From: Trichosphaerium sp. ATCC 40318
Taxonomy: Eukaryota > Discosea > Flabellinia > Trichosidae
NCBI GenBank assembly: GCA_038496445.1
Contig: JALMLS010000612.1
Coordinates: 310,001 to 374,000 of the forward strand
Direction of reading: 5' to 3'
Length of the DNA stretch: 64,000 bases
The notes beneath the pieces are model-generated. The model saw nothing but the letters and a program-made list of their open reading frames with translations, did not search any database and was not told the origin of the DNA. This document shows positions 1 through 16,502 of this stretch, piece after piece. How positions within the stretch are numbered: the stretch's first letter is position 1; each line of letters starts with the position of its first letter. The translations under genes were made by a program, and so were the position numbers.

Positions 1-405
1 CTACCCACGTGAAGAAAAGTCAGTGCTCATTCTGGGAGACAGCTTCAGATACTCCGAAAAATGAATCAGTACTATCCCTTAGTACAAGCGAATCACAAAA
101 TGCTCTGTGCCTATAGCCACATTCTACCAAAAGCAAATTAAGTTTAAGGTGGTTTGAGGCGAGTAAAAACGCCTCAAAGATTATCGAAATCCTGTAATGG
201 TATCATATCATTGGAGCCCTTCTACAAAAAAATAGCTAATGGTTTTTGCTAGCAAAAACTCACGAAACAGTCTCAAAACCGCTGCTGCCCTCTATCCAGT
301 AACAGGTCTTGAGTCTCAACAAGACATCACGAAATAATTCGTAACCTTATCAACTTTTGACAAGTAAGTTTATTTTATGTTTACAGTACAACTTCTCATT
401 CTTTT
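1..405. other. No gene recognised; left edge
   Basis: I see no convincing coding exon here. The stretch lies downstream of the 3' end of the 7TM gene on the minus strand and probably holds its 3' untranslated region and part of a neighbour cut off by the window edge. A CACGTG palindrome sits at 6-11. Confidence 0.4.
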
Positions 406-2443
406 TCAAACTGAATCTTCTAATTGTACTTCATTAGAAGTCATAAAAGAATCTGGGCTAAAAGGTGCATCAGACTGCATATTATCAGTTTCACCTCCAA
501 CATCCTCCATCTATTTCACCTCTTAGTAAAAAAAAGAAGAAAACTATTTGCACTGCACAAAACAGTTTAAAGTATACGTACCTCCAATGTATTGTCTCCG
601 CCTGTATAATCATCAGCTCTAAATGGAATTGGAGCAGTAATAGTAAGAACAAACATCATATAGACATTAAGAATGACTAAAGAAGAGCAATAAAACCCAT
701 GAGCAAGTTGACCCCAAATATGCCTAGGATTATTCCTAATCCGTAAGTACGCTAATAAAAACGCAAAAACAATTGCGATTATCAACACAAGATGAGCCAT
801 ATAGAGCTCAACCACTTTAAGCATACGATAGCCATGCGAAGATGAAATAACAGCCTCAGTGAGACGAGCAATAGCATGTGCAATCATCAACACAATAAGT
901 ATTGCACAAGTAACGCCAAGACCCTTAAAAGAAAAACACATTAATTTTCAAAATCACGTGCACCAAGCTGAAAATGTTTCGATTAAAATAACGTACAAAG
1001 AATAATGGAACCTCCACAGAGAGCTTGTATTGAATAAAAAACGGATATATAACAGCAAGACCAACAGGAAGTAAGATGAACGGCAATATTATTTTAGGAA
1101 CATAAAATCTAAGCCATGGGCGATCCTCTGGTGACTAATATGGATCAGTATAAATAGTAAAAGTGGTTAAAGAGTAGTAGTTTTGTACTGTGCCAAAGCC
1201 ATGTGCGTGAAGTATGAACACAAATAATAAGTAGACCAAAAATAGCCAAACTGGAATTGCATTAAATATGTCAAAGATTTCCACCTCGCCAATAGACCAT
1301 ACAAAAGGAACTATTTCTTTGATAAGTAACTATAGTATTGACCAAACTGAATAAAATACGCACAGTTGACAAACGGGAGCAAAATTGCAAGAGGGAGTAA
1401 AGTCCTTGAACAGCATTAAAAATACTTGTCAAAAAAGTTATAAATAACAGTAACATACATTTGTGTCCACATGTCGACGTTCTTCAACTTCAATTTTGTG
1501 TAGGCACTCATTGCTATATATGCAACAAGGAAAATAATACTTACAATAAATAAAGGTATTTGTGCCGGCGAAATACCATCGACAAGTGACGTATCAATGG
1601 TTTGTATAACAAATCTCATAGCACTAACTTGTGAGTATAAAACTTTGTTTTCTTCCTCAGGAAAGGCTACATTAAGTGTAATATCAGAATGGGACCAAGG
1701 TAATGGTAGTTCGTCCTATAGAATAAACATGTTAACAACCAACAAAATTCACGTGTAATGGTATAAAAATGGAGACAAGTTTTTTTTTTTGAGTTAACAG
1801 TTTTTTGCTTTTTGAAGAAAACGTTTCGGTTTAGGACTTACAATTGTGAAGACGCATGAAGGGTGTCCGGTAATCTCTGTCCTCTCAACACAGTATAGTT
1901 TACGAGTAATTCTTGAGTCTACAAGGCGGTCTGGTGTACGTTTTGTTAGAGATTGCTTTCCAGTGATAAGAAGATCGAAAGTGACTTCGTATGTGCCATA
2001 GTCTTAACGAGGTGGTTAGTATTGAGCCATATTAGAAAATGCAACAAAAAGCGGTTTCTTTCATTACTTTTTGCGTCAGAGTCATCAGATATGCAACGTA
2101 TTAGCAACGCTTCGTTTCTTTGTTTGATTAGGTTGGTTTTACTGATTGTTGTGACCTATTTCGGTTATTCGTTGCAAAGTAGTGTCAAAGCGTACATTTG
2201 CGAATAAACTGCGTGGAAGATAAACTTCGGGCTCAAATACTTTCCAGAAGTTTGGAGCGTCACCATCTGTTAAATAAAGCTTAGTAACGTATGTAACATA
2301 GATAATTTACCTTTCAATTGGCAACTAATAGTAGTACCAATGAGAATTGCCAAAAATAAAGCGTAAATGATGCCGAAAGCTACCATCTTGCATCTTTCTA
2401 GCGAATGGAGCCATTTGAAGGTTGTAGAGGGTGAAACCGCCAT
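406..2443 (-). CDS. Wntless/TMEM181-like 7TM membrane protein
   Basis: Multi-exon membrane protein. The chosen start (MAVSPSTTFKW) leads into a signal-anchor helix; an in-frame ATG at 2500 is an alternative. A lumenal domain of about 150 residues follows, then a bundle of hydrophobic helices and an acidic tail ending QLEDSV. Family clues seen in the sequence: the stretch HAHGFGTSPEDRPWLRFYVP followed by a hydrophobic run, which matches the layout of TMEM181 (HG, then charged, then F-Y-[LV]-P-K). It also has the order lumenal beta domain then 7TM that is typical of Wntless/GOST proteins. These proteins act in the secretory pathway as cargo or sorting receptors; that role is inferred. The intron inside this motif starts GTACAA and ends TTAG and removes an apparent in-frame TAG. 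The next gene (RAD54) is on the same strand and unrelated. It could be another GOST-like 7TM family. Confidence 0.5.
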
Positions 2444-2606
2444 CAGGGAGATAGTTTGAATCGTCTGGTTAAGGGAGGCAAAAGTATGACTTATCAACAC
2501 AATTTTGAAGCGTCATTCACAACTGCGTCGTCCTGATTCTAAGGCGAATGGAGGCACTTTCATTTGTACAATTTGGAAGTTTTATTTTTTTTTGTGGTTT
2601 GTTGCG

Positions 2607-6608
<4,002 letters not shown>

Positions 6609-6688
6609 TCTGACCTAGCGCTTTTTTCAGCACCAGAATAAAGTTCAAGGAATAATAGAATTCGCCCGTTACTCCAACAACAAAAGCG
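6609..6688. promoter_or_regulatory. Divergent intergenic space, RAD54 / LIM gene
   Basis: Only 80 bases separate the start codons of RAD54 (minus) and the LIM gene (plus), so both promoters must lie in this space or overlap the 5' exons. I see no recognisable core promoter motif. Confidence 0.4.
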
Positions 6689-7759
6689 ATGACAGCTGAA
6701 CCTTTACGAAACCCCTTCTTGGACAGTACGCAAAGTTTGCCCGCTATGAAGTTCGGCTAATAGTGCAGCTACGCCATACGCTGCGAATAATGGCCGCCAA
6801 CAAAGGCTCCTTGAAGATAGAGACGAAACTATAAAAGCACAAGCTACGCGCATACAATACCTTGAAGGATTACTCGAGAAGGTACGCTCTGCCGCATTCA
6901 TAGACTATTTTATGTCAGTGTACCGAATTGTTGGTGTACAAAACTTTTATCATAAAAACGGACTTTCCTGATGGTAGCATTGCGTATTAACACCATTCAT
7001 AGCATGGTATCGAATTTGATCATCCACCTTTGATACAAGTCGATTTAAAAAAGAGTAAGAGTGATACTTCCATACGCCAACCCAAGCCACAATCATCAGG
7101 ACGCAAAGGGTAAACTTACTATTTCTATTTTGAACTTGTCCTTTCAATAACGTTTGTTTTCTGCAGCGATAAGAAAAAGAGACGCCGTAGTGCTAAAAGC
7201 GCGCGTACAAAAGTCACATCACCAAATAAGCCAAAAAGCCCAAGGCAAGCAGATATCGATTGGCGTTGCTATTACTGTGATACAGAGATGGAACCAAACA
7301 GTACGCGTCACTTTTAATCTTTTCCAAACGAGTGCAACGCTTTTTTTTGATTTTTTTATTTCTTATTCTTCTTGATAGCTGGTAAGAAAGTTGGGCGAAT
7401 TGTATGCCATAAAGAATGCTGGAAATGTAGAAAATGTAGTTTGTCTTTTGATTTTAGTTTATACTACCTTGATGCGCCTTCAAAGTCTCTATACTGTGGA
7501 GATTGCTTTAACAAGGTATGAGGAGATGCACTCGTCCTTCTTAACGCATTTTTAACCCATGGTTTTCACTAACTTTTATTTTTCTCCATTTTAGGTTTCT
7601 AAAACAGCTCATGTCGATGCTTCAAAGGATCTACCAGTACCAGATATGCCATTTACACGCAAGAGCTTAGATACAAAACGCTACGAACTAAAGAAAAAGA
7701 GAAAATCAGAAAAGAAAATGCGTAAAAAAATGATGGCGAGAAAAAGCATGGATGTATGA
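6689..7759 (+). CDS. Coiled-coil protein with one LIM domain
   Basis: Spliced from about six exons. The start MTAEPLRNPFLD is joined across a GTACGC intron to a coiled-coil stretch (RQQRLLEDRDETIKAQATRI). Then comes a Lys/Arg/Ser-rich linker (DKKKRRRSAKSARTKV) and one LIM zinc-binding domain: CYYC, then HKECWKCRKC, then CGDC. These are the eight expected ligands, split by an intron after the first pair. The C-terminus is strongly basic (KKKRKSEKKMRKKMMARK). LIM domains bind protein partners in cytoskeletal or nuclear complexes. The basic linker and tail suggest a nuclear location, but that is inference. I do not recognise an orthologue. Confidence 0.75.
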
Positions 7760-8089
7760 TTTATGTACCTTGTTATTGCCCTTCTCAGATCCTTCAATGA
7801 GTGTATGTGTAGACTCACTGTAAACCAATACTTGTAATTATTACCTGCGTTCTTCTTGAAAAACTGAGAATAAGCTATTTATTGGCGTATCTGTGGCTCA
7901 CATCAAAACAACAGTTAGTATGTACATTAATCAAAAGGGAGACCATTTGACACGTGAAGCTGATTAAGCCACATCACATTTGACGTAGTTTTGCTGAATG
8001 TTGTTAATACGTTTCTTGCCGCCATAATTCTGCTAGTATCAACGTAGCTACTTACGAATTAGTGCGTTTTATTAATAAATACCGCAGAA
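7760..8089. other. Intergenic, nothing recognised
   Basis: AT-rich spacer between the LIM gene and the PX-domain gene, both on the plus strand. It should hold the 3' end of one and the promoter of the other. A CACGTG palindrome lies at 7951-7956. No open frame is supported. Confidence 0.4.
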
Positions 8090-10770
8090 ATGGGACAAAG
8101 AGGTTCGTATTTTGTGATTAATGGCTAGAGTGTAACTATGCCTAAGGTTCAGTTCATTTGAATGCAAACGAAGCGTCTATAGAGGCGACAGTTAGTGTAA
8201 GTTTTTCCGGTCTTTGTTCATGTATTTTCAACGATTTACCATGTTATAGGACGCCTTAAAAACTTTTGAGACGTTTTTAAGCCTTACTATGAAAGATGCC
8301 ATAATTCTCCAATTGGAACAAGGACGCGTGGCGTCTACAAAACCTAAAAAGAAGCCTCCTGTGGCTAATGTAAGTTTGGAATTAGTTTGTAAAACTGGCT
8401 AAGTTTAACGATCAAAAGGTGATGTATGCTGAGCGTGTAGCACCTACATTTATAAACGACGATGCAGTACGTTTTTTCACATTACGTCAGAAAAATGACG
8501 TTTACATTATCTAAAAATCGCATTAGTACATTGTATACGCTATATACGTTAACGTCAATGACTCCCATAGCGTTACATACCGGCGGTTTAAAGAATTTCA
8601 ACTTCTACACAAGAGCTTGCCTCCAGATCTCCGAGTACGCGTAAAAATAGCCTAAATAGTATCTCACCATTTACTACAGTCGCTTGCTAAACTTCCAGCG
8701 CCAAGCAGCAAGGTGAACAGCAGTTTTGAGTGTTGAAAGTTGACGGTTTTTGTTACTAGTTTGGCTCAAGGAATTTATCGCGTCCTTTTGTTAGTATGAG
8801 GTTAACAAGCCTGTCTTCGTATTTGGATACTGTATGTAATTACAAAGGGAGCCATGATATAGTTTCAGGATGGTTGGGTTATACACAAGATGAAGATCCT
8901 TTGTTTGGTACATTTATTTTTTTTATAAAGCGATTCAGACGCTAATTGCTTACTCTAGGCACAGCTTTTTCGCTTGTACGTGTTTCCGTAATAGTATAAA
9001 ATACTATTGTAGTATTCCTTATGATTTTAGGCACTAAGATTGACGTTGAATACGCTATCCATACCAAAGAATATTAGGTTTGTTTTTTCTTGATTTCTTA
9101 AGTTTTTTTGGGCCTTGTGACGTTTTAGATAAAATAATACGTTATTAGGTATGATGCTCCTTTAGAAGCACTTAAAGAGATGACAAGCCAACATGTTGTA
9201 AATATGTTTTGGGGAAATTTATCTCCATCACTTGATAACAGAAGTCCAAAATCATCTAAGCACACAATCAAAGAATTTTATTCGAGTACACGTCGGGAGA
9301 CCGATAAACTCACTGAAGATCAATGGCAACAGATAAACGACACAACTTCTGTACGACTGGATACAATATATTTTAGACCAAACTGCTTAGAGTAGTAAAA
9401 ATTCACGAAAACCGTTTCAAAAAACAAGAATATTAACAAGAAATTTTGACTGTTTTTTTGTTGTAGAATCTCTTCGTAAATTTGAAGGATATTGCTGCGG
9501 CTCATAATAGAACGATACTTTCTTCTCTTGAAGTAGCTACAGAATCAGGAATTAAAGTCCTAGAAAAGCCTTTACAACCAATAACTGAAGAACTATCTTT
9601 TTTAACAGAATGTATCTTGGTTGCAACAAAACAGCCTTTACATGCTGTCTTTACAGATGTTGAGGATATGATTCTTAAATTTGGTCAAATTCTAGCTTCT
9701 GGTGTCACTTGTTGGCCTGGTATATCAGTAAACCAAGTACGTCAAAATGTCATTTGAAAAAATGTGACATTCTCAAAATATTCCGGAGTTTTCTTCTTAC
9801 CCCTCCTTTCTTTGTTTTAGATGATTGAGATGATATACGCTTCTTCTCAAAATATGATGAAATCAATAGATAAAGCAGTACAGAGTATTGAACAAGCATC
9901 AGAAGACCTTGCAGATAGGTCAACAATATCACCTATTCAATCAGTTTTATCAAAAGGAACTTTAAGGAAACTATCAACTATACTCGATGCTTTTAAGCAT
10001 GCAACTGATTTAAAGAAACTTATGGGTCCTGTATTATCTATAGCATCACGTATATCTTCTCTCTTTAAATGTAAACCAAAGACAGATGAAGATATACAAA
10101 AAGTACTAAATGGTCTTTCTTCAAATACTCAATCTAGGGTTCAAGATCGTATGGCGTGTGAAAAGTCTATTGAGAATCAAGCTTGGCAGTTATATTTTAG
10201 GATAGATAGGTTACCCCAGCTTCATCCTTCCTTGGCTCAACTGTTACGCGTTTCATTCCAGAAGGTAGGTTTTTTTCCATTTCAAACCGACTTCTTATTG
10301 AACGACTAGATTGCTGTGACGGTTGCTTGTGATTTTCCAACTGCTATTTTAGATGCTCTTAAGGCTAGTTTAAAAGATTGTACAGTAGATCATTGGCATG
10401 TATCACATATAGAAGCTACATTCAAACAAACAATGTTAACAGTTATTAATCGATTCAAAAAAACTCTTTATACAATGTTCAACGAAACAATGCTTTCTGT
10501 CTTGGCACAAGATATTGCTGCAAGCTCAACGGGTATGTAAAGGAAATACAATTTTTTATCACGTGAACACGACATGTTCATTTTTAACTTAACTTTTTCT
10601 CCTTAGAGCACATTTTGGCTATGTTGAAGGATAATGAATTACGAGAGTTGTCTCAAGATGTTGGGCTAGTTTTAAAACCACTGATAGACTCACGCATTGT
10701 AATTAAGCGTTGTATAAAACGCGTAGTGTATAGTACCATTGAAAAAGCTCTAGAAATACATTCGAGTTAA
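8090..10770 (+). CDS. PX-domain (sorting-nexin-like) protein
   Basis: Multi-exon gene, start MGQRGSVHLNANEASIE after joining a 14-base first exon. The N-terminal part, spliced across five or six small exons, gives a PX phosphoinositide-binding domain: YIVYAIYVN, then the signature VTYRRFKEFQLLHKSLPP, then LPAPSSKF and SMRLTSLSSYLDTV. A helical region of roughly 500 residues follows with no motif I can name (for example MIEMIYASSQNMMKSIDKAV), ending ALEIHSS. By analogy with sorting nexins it would bind PI3P on endosomes, with the helical part acting as a dimerising or BAR-like module; only the PX domain is seen directly. A CACGTG lies in the intron at 10560-10565. Confidence 0.7.
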
Positions 10771-10991
10771 GAATTCTCAGCACTATTTTTTTTTTGGCTT
10801 GCAATTGAATTCTTGAGAGGTACACGCCTCCTTATGTCAATAGATTCCCGTAACCAAACTGTCACTTACCAACATCCTAACATTCACGACAATGGTAGTA
10901 GGGCTAGCTCAATAACCAGTCAGCACAAGTCAACAAGTCATTTCATTACACGAAAATAGTACAAAAATAAGTTCCTCGATTTTATCACAGA

Positions 10992-11794
10992 ATGGAACCT
11001 ATTGGGTATGTTGAAGACGACACTACGTACTTACCTTCGGAAATATGGGTATAAAAGTACTTTTTGTTTATTCGGTTATCTTATATTTATAACGTTTCTG
11101 TAGTTGCGTATTTTCTATTTTCTATCACCCATTGCCCTTCATAACCACATACGCAACGTATGTAAACGATTCAGACCATTAGTACCAATAGCACTTGCTG
11201 ATCAGGTTAATGTCACCCCAAATCTGCTACGCAGCGATCCATGGACAGATGCACGACGTACGTGTCTTCTACATATGTCTGACTGTAATTCTTACATTAC
11301 AAAAGAAAAAATGGATTTGGCTTGGACACAAGAGGAATGTCCAGGTATTAAAGTTGATTTTTGGCTTTACCATTCGTGGAAATATACTGAAGCTAAGCTG
11401 TTGTAGTACGTCACAATTCTAAGTTGTATAAAAGCTGCCACGTGTTTTTTTACCTCAATGAGAGTCTTTACATTGCTTGCAGTGTGGAGTCAGAACCCAT
11501 GGACATACCAACAGATTATCTCGTCTATGCCAATGCTGAGATTGATCATAAATGGTATGATAGTGATGATCCATTCTATGTAAAGGAATACAAGCCAAAA
11601 GAATGTGAACAGAAGGCAAAAAAATTTATACAGAATTCTGATTATGACGGCTTTATGTGGTGCTCTGCAATTGCCCTGTACACATTGAGTTTATAATTTG
11701 TCGACCAAGCTTATGGCAACAACATAGGAAAAGGAAAAGATTAGAAGACAACCACGAAGGTGAAAAACATCAAAAACGACAAAAGTCTAAGTGA
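10992..11794 (+). CDS. F-box protein with basic C-terminus
   Basis: Four exons. Exons 1 and 2 join to give YLPSEIWLRIFYFLSPIAL followed by RNVCKRFRPL, a good F-box (LP-E-[IV]W--I--FL, then a conserved C/F pair). F-box proteins usually dock SKP1/cullin ubiquitin ligases to substrates. The rest (SDPWTDARRTCLL, then an acidic patch DHKWYDSDDPFY) is not recognised. If the GTACAC intron near 11679 is used, the protein ends in a lysine/arginine-rich tail (KRKRLEDNHEGEKHQKRQK) that could be a nuclear signal; otherwise it stops at 11695. Its substrate is unknown. It is one of three F-box genes in the window. Confidence 0.65.
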
Positions 11795-12770
11795 AATACT
11801 ATTCTTTTTTTTGCAACTTTGTACGTATAACTCAAGGTTAAAAAGCTTTATCACAGACAAAAAAAAGTGCAAACCAAAAATCAGCGGATAATTAACACAA
11901 AGCGCAAGTCTACAATTCTGTTTTTATGTGCCCTTGTACATAGTATTTATAAAAGTGTCATACATTAGGTTTATTGTGCACATATTCTACGTAGCAAAGT
12001 AATAGGGATGATACCACAGCGCGGACAATTGTCTAAAAAGTAGTTTGAAAATTCCATTTTAGTTTTGCATTATTCCATTTCCGAAAACTACAGGAAGATA
12101 ACATCATTTCCACTATTATGCATCTATGTGAATACATATCATTCCTATAAATACAAGTCATGCTCAGGATCCTATAAAAGGAAGTACTTTACTAAAAAAG
12201 GTTAACTTTGTGACAAAGTATCTTTCTGACTACAATTCTGATCTACTCTTTCATTTATTATACATTATAGCTACACTTTACCGACTACCAATTCTAGGTC
12301 TCTTACACTTTGTTTGCTGTACACATTTGTAAAACAAAGTGAAGTTGTTTTCCATAGCTCCTTCCTGGCAGTGGAGGACGTAGACGCTTTGGTAAGGGTT
12401 TAAGTACTCTCAATTTCTTCCCTTTTGATACCCTTTTCAATGCTGGGAACCCACGGAATACGTCAATTTGATGACAATTTCTCGGTACGCACGAATACGT
12501 TCAAGAACAAAAAACAAGTATAGTGCATTCATGCACCCCAAGACAACCGCGCTTTTTATCTAGAAATTAGAACCGCGTTCTTTAATAAAAAAAAATATGA
12601 AATTTCTTCAATGGTGTTGGGTTTTCAGCTTTTACCACAAACCATTTTCAACTAGAAACCACCAATTGGTTTTGATATTCAACATGTGTAAACCGCAAAT
12701 GGAGACGATAGGATAGCAAACTGTTATTTATTAGCATCACATCTTACTTTGTTTGATAATTCAGTTGATG
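11795..12770. other. Intergenic, nothing recognised
   Basis: About 1 kb between the convergent 3' ends of the F-box gene (+) and the sialate esterase gene (-). No long open frame, tRNA or snRNA signature is visible. Several A/T homopolymer runs are present. Confidence 0.4.
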
Positions 12771-15619
12771 TTAATGTTCCCTTGTTTACTATCACTAGGA
12801 TACCCAGCATTACAAGGGTTGGATGATGTGAAAGCGAACTCGTTCAGTTTAAGAGTGAAGGATGAAGCTGGCAAGTGCTTTTGCTATAGCAAGATGTTAA
12901 TCAAAAAAAAAAAAGCAAGCTATGCAAGTTAGTTCACGTACACCACCGACAACGTTCCACAATGCAGGAATACCAAACATATTGTTGGCATAAGAAACTT
13001 CTGAGATATTAATTTGAGGTTGTCCTGCTGCAGTCCACACACGATATGTTAAGACTTGGTGATTATACCCACCCCTTGATATTGTGCGTACAAATGCAAA
13101 GACTTGTCGGCTGAAGTAGAAAGGTAAGCGCTTTGATTGTGTTGAAAGAAGAGTATGTATTAAAAAAAAAAGACCAAACACGTACAATACTCCGTTTCCG
13201 TCAAGAGCAGAGAACCTTTAAACAACATTAGAATAAAATCCCTAGAAGACAGTATTGCTGCGTACCCAGCGCATTGATATGCAGGGGCAGTAGGACCTGG
13301 GCATTGGGCAGTGTAATTGACTAACAGTCCTTGAGCAATTGATCTCCCGTAAAAGAATATATTTGCATCAGTGTAGGTTTGTCCCTACTTAACATTAGAT
13401 CATGTTTCTAGCAAAAAAAAAAACATACAACTGGTTTGTCAACTTCAAAGAAGTATGCAAGTGGACCGTATGCGTATACTGGTTCGTTGTAAACAATAGA
13501 CAATGCACTTCCAGCTAATCGCTCTCCAACTTGCTTCTTGTATCGTGGATGTAAAGAATCAGTACTTCCAGGGTACCAGTCAGTAAGATCCAAACCACTC
13601 GCAAACCTTGGCAAAAAAAATAAGATACAGTAACAACTATTGATAGAGGCTTTTGATATTTGTACCCAACGTTTGGAAGTTCGCAAGCTTCTCTTTGAGC
13701 AATTCGGAACTGTGGCATTATCCACATAAGATTTTCATCATCGTACGGTACAATGTTCTGGAAAAAGAAAGGGAATTCTGGATTTGTTCCAGAGTTAGCA
13801 CTGAATTCTTGTCTCCATCCCTTAATCATATTTTTGATGAGACAACCGTATTGTGTCTAATATTGTCAGTTCCTAATTTGTCATTTATGATGATACATAC
13901 CGGTTGATAAGCGTTTGACTCCCCTTGATACCACACAGCACCTTTAATCGTCATCTGAATAAAAAATAAGCTTTCTTATCTTGCTTGTAGCGCTACTAAG
14001 TTTACCTTGAATAATGGTGCCATCAAGGTATTGTAGAATGTCGATTGGGGAACGGTTGCAGCATGTGGACACTTGTTTAGTGTAGCCGGAGATACCCAAG
14101 ACTATTAAAGACTTAATTAATACACTACAGTTTTAAATAAACGTACTTCAATAGCAGCACCGTTAACAGCATTATTAATCTAAGAGGGTTTTAGTTTGCC
14201 TCAGAACAAGTTTTGTGAGGGTTGTACGTACCACACCAACAGGTAATTGCGTATGGTGTTGAATCACTCTAGCGAAGTGCCAACATACTGCACTGAATGA
14301 CTGGACCAAGAAATCTGTTCTGTTCACAGCGCTTGGTTTTGACTCAATCCAAGGCATTGAAATATCTTGAAACAATTTTTGTTCCTGGCAAGAAAATGGT
14401 TAGTATCAGAAAAGTGTTGATGACGTATTGACGTACAGATGTATCAATATTAGACGGTGGATATGTTGCTGTAAACAAACGAATATTCGGGTTGGTTGAT
14501 AAAGGGATGAACTGATTACCAGTGAAAGAATATGGCATAATCATTACCATGTTACTTAAGAAACAATAAGGTGAATGTTGGACGACAAAAAAAAAAGTAA
14601 ATCAAAAAACTCACCTTTGTCCACTGCATACGTACACATCACCAAATACAACGTTCTAAACCACAGATGTTATTATCACAGCTAATAAGATAATGTATTC
14701 AATCTCGTACAATAGCAACATCCGTGACTTCATAGGTCTTGCCATTACGTGTGAATGGAGTTGTTGCTTTAAGTCTTGAGAAAAACATAAGATATAAAAG
14801 AACAACATGAGTGATCTTGATACGTACTTGTACTTTTGTGTAGTAGATCCTTGCTTAGCCGGTAACATTACATTCCAAGTTCCCTTTGAGCATAGATTAG
14901 ATTCATAAAAGAAAGTAAAAAAAACATACGTCTGAAGCAGCTGTTGTAGTGTACTTTTCAGTTTTCAAACCCGGCGATTCAAGCGCTAAAGTTATCTGCA
15001 AATACTCTTAGTCGTAAAATATAAGTACTTTGTACGTACGACAGCTCCAGAGTTTGCAACGCCATATATGTTTGCTCTTTCAGGTGCACGTTGAAGAACC
15101 ATGTTGTTAAAAAAAGCAGTAGAGAATAGACGCTAGGTTTACGGTAAGTTAAAAAGATAGGCAAACAATATGTATACGTACACATCCTTCACAAGTGTAT
15201 GAATCTCCACGACATTTTCCCTTAGTAGTTTTATGACACATCTTGTATAATGGTCTAGAACCTCCTGCGATATTGAAGCTTGCAGGTAATTTCGATGCGT
15301 ATAACTGGCCTGTAGGGTCTGCTTTACAATATCTGCAAGCACGAACGACTTTGATTACTTTCTTGACTGTTGGAGTACATTTTTCTGTAGATGTACGGCA
15401 CGTAGAGTCTGTCACATTGAACTGGCATTTTAGGTTGTTGTGACCTTGAAAAGCCTCATTGCAAGCAGCAATATTAAAGTCCAATACGCTGCATTCGTCT
15501 CCGTATAGGTTTAGGGGCCGTTTGAAGCATTTTGTCAACTTATTATGTTGAGCGTATATTACTACAAAGCACAAGATCACTAGGAGTGATATTTGTAAAA
15601 GCTTCTGTTGTTGTACCAT
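12771..15619 (-). CDS. SIAE: Secreted sialate O-acetylesterase
   Basis: Removes O-acetyl groups from sialic acids or similar acetylated sugars; an SGNH-type hydrolase. It starts with a clear signal peptide (KLLQISLLVILCFVVIYAQ), so it is secreted, lysosomal or vacuolar. A Cys-rich segment of about 130 residues follows, which I do not recognise (KCFKRPLNLYGDEC to GDSYTCEGC). The catalytic region then has the family blocks in order: FFNNMVLQRAPERANIYG, VYVCSGQSNM (nucleophile Ser), GAVWYQGESNA, and DSLHPRYKKQVGERLA (His). It ends with a beta domain whose last exon reads KLNEFAFTSSNPCNAGYP. About a dozen exons are joined by introns that mostly begin GTACG on the coding strand. The N-terminal Cys-rich extension is unusual for the family. 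Confidence 0.88.
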
Positions 15620-16502
15620 GCGAGTTGTTTTGAAACTTTGATGCTATTTTTATTGTTTTGAAAAGTGTTGAGTTTTCACTTCGTTGGTTGCCTAATTTGG
15701 TCCTACTGCGAAATATTGTTTAATGAAGAATAAACCTTCTGTGTGCTTGTATAGGTGTTCGTTAAAGAGTCTTTTTTTCTTGATTCCTGTTGTGACAAAA
15801 TATTGTAGGCTAAAGCCGCTTTCTATCTATTAATACAATAACTTTCCTTTTTTTTTTATTTTTGAAACACTACTAAGTAAGTAGCTTGCTTTACAATCTT
15901 ATTTTCTACGGTCCTATTAAACATCATGTTTTGAATCTTGTAAAAAAAAAGTCCGAAATAAAAAAAAAGTTGAGAAATGTGTACAACAAACAGGCTTTTG
16001 TTGAAGCATTTTATTGGCGCTGAACTTTAATTTCAGGCGCGAGATGGCGACCTAATATCATTTGTTTAAAGTGTGGGGTTAGCCCAAAATACTTGGGTTT
16101 TTTGTGAAGAAAATCTGCTTAATTCCTACTGTGACAGATTTACAAAAACTCTTACTTACGCTCCAAATATTTATGTATTTGCGCTACGTACCATACTTCC
16201 AAGGTAACACACGAACAATGCTCCAAGGTCTTCATAAAAAAAACAGACGCAATGATCTTTTACATCATTACGCAAGTGACGCTGTAAAGCACCTTGAATA
16301 GCAGTACAATACAAGAATCCGTCAAACTAAAGCTTTAAAACACTAAAATCACAAGAATATTACTGGTAGACACGCTACAACCACTGCAAGTATGTATTGG
16401 ATAAGTTGTTGAAATACATGGTAAAAGGTGTAAAAACATTTGAAATGATTATCAACGTAACGAGGAGGTTGAAATTTTTTTGTATTCTTACAAGGTAAAA
16501 GT
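15620..16502. other. Intergenic, only a weak ORF
   Basis: Spacer between the esterase start and the beta-adaptin stop, both minus strand. On the plus strand an open stretch at about 16170-16301 encodes a short basic peptide beginning MYLRYVPYFQ. It has no supporting context, so I do not call it a gene. Homopolymer tracts are common. Confidence 0.35.

Noticed and set aside
1137-1139. In-frame TAG that would break the 7TM gene
   Set aside because: It lies at the 3' end of a good intron (GTACAA to TTAG) on the minus strand; removing it restores a family-like motif, so the gene is not a pseudogene.
16104-16301. Short plus-strand frame with an LRYVPYF segment, considered as a LYR-motif mitochondrial protein
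   Set aside because: The LYR spacing does not fit and the upstream start is not ATG.
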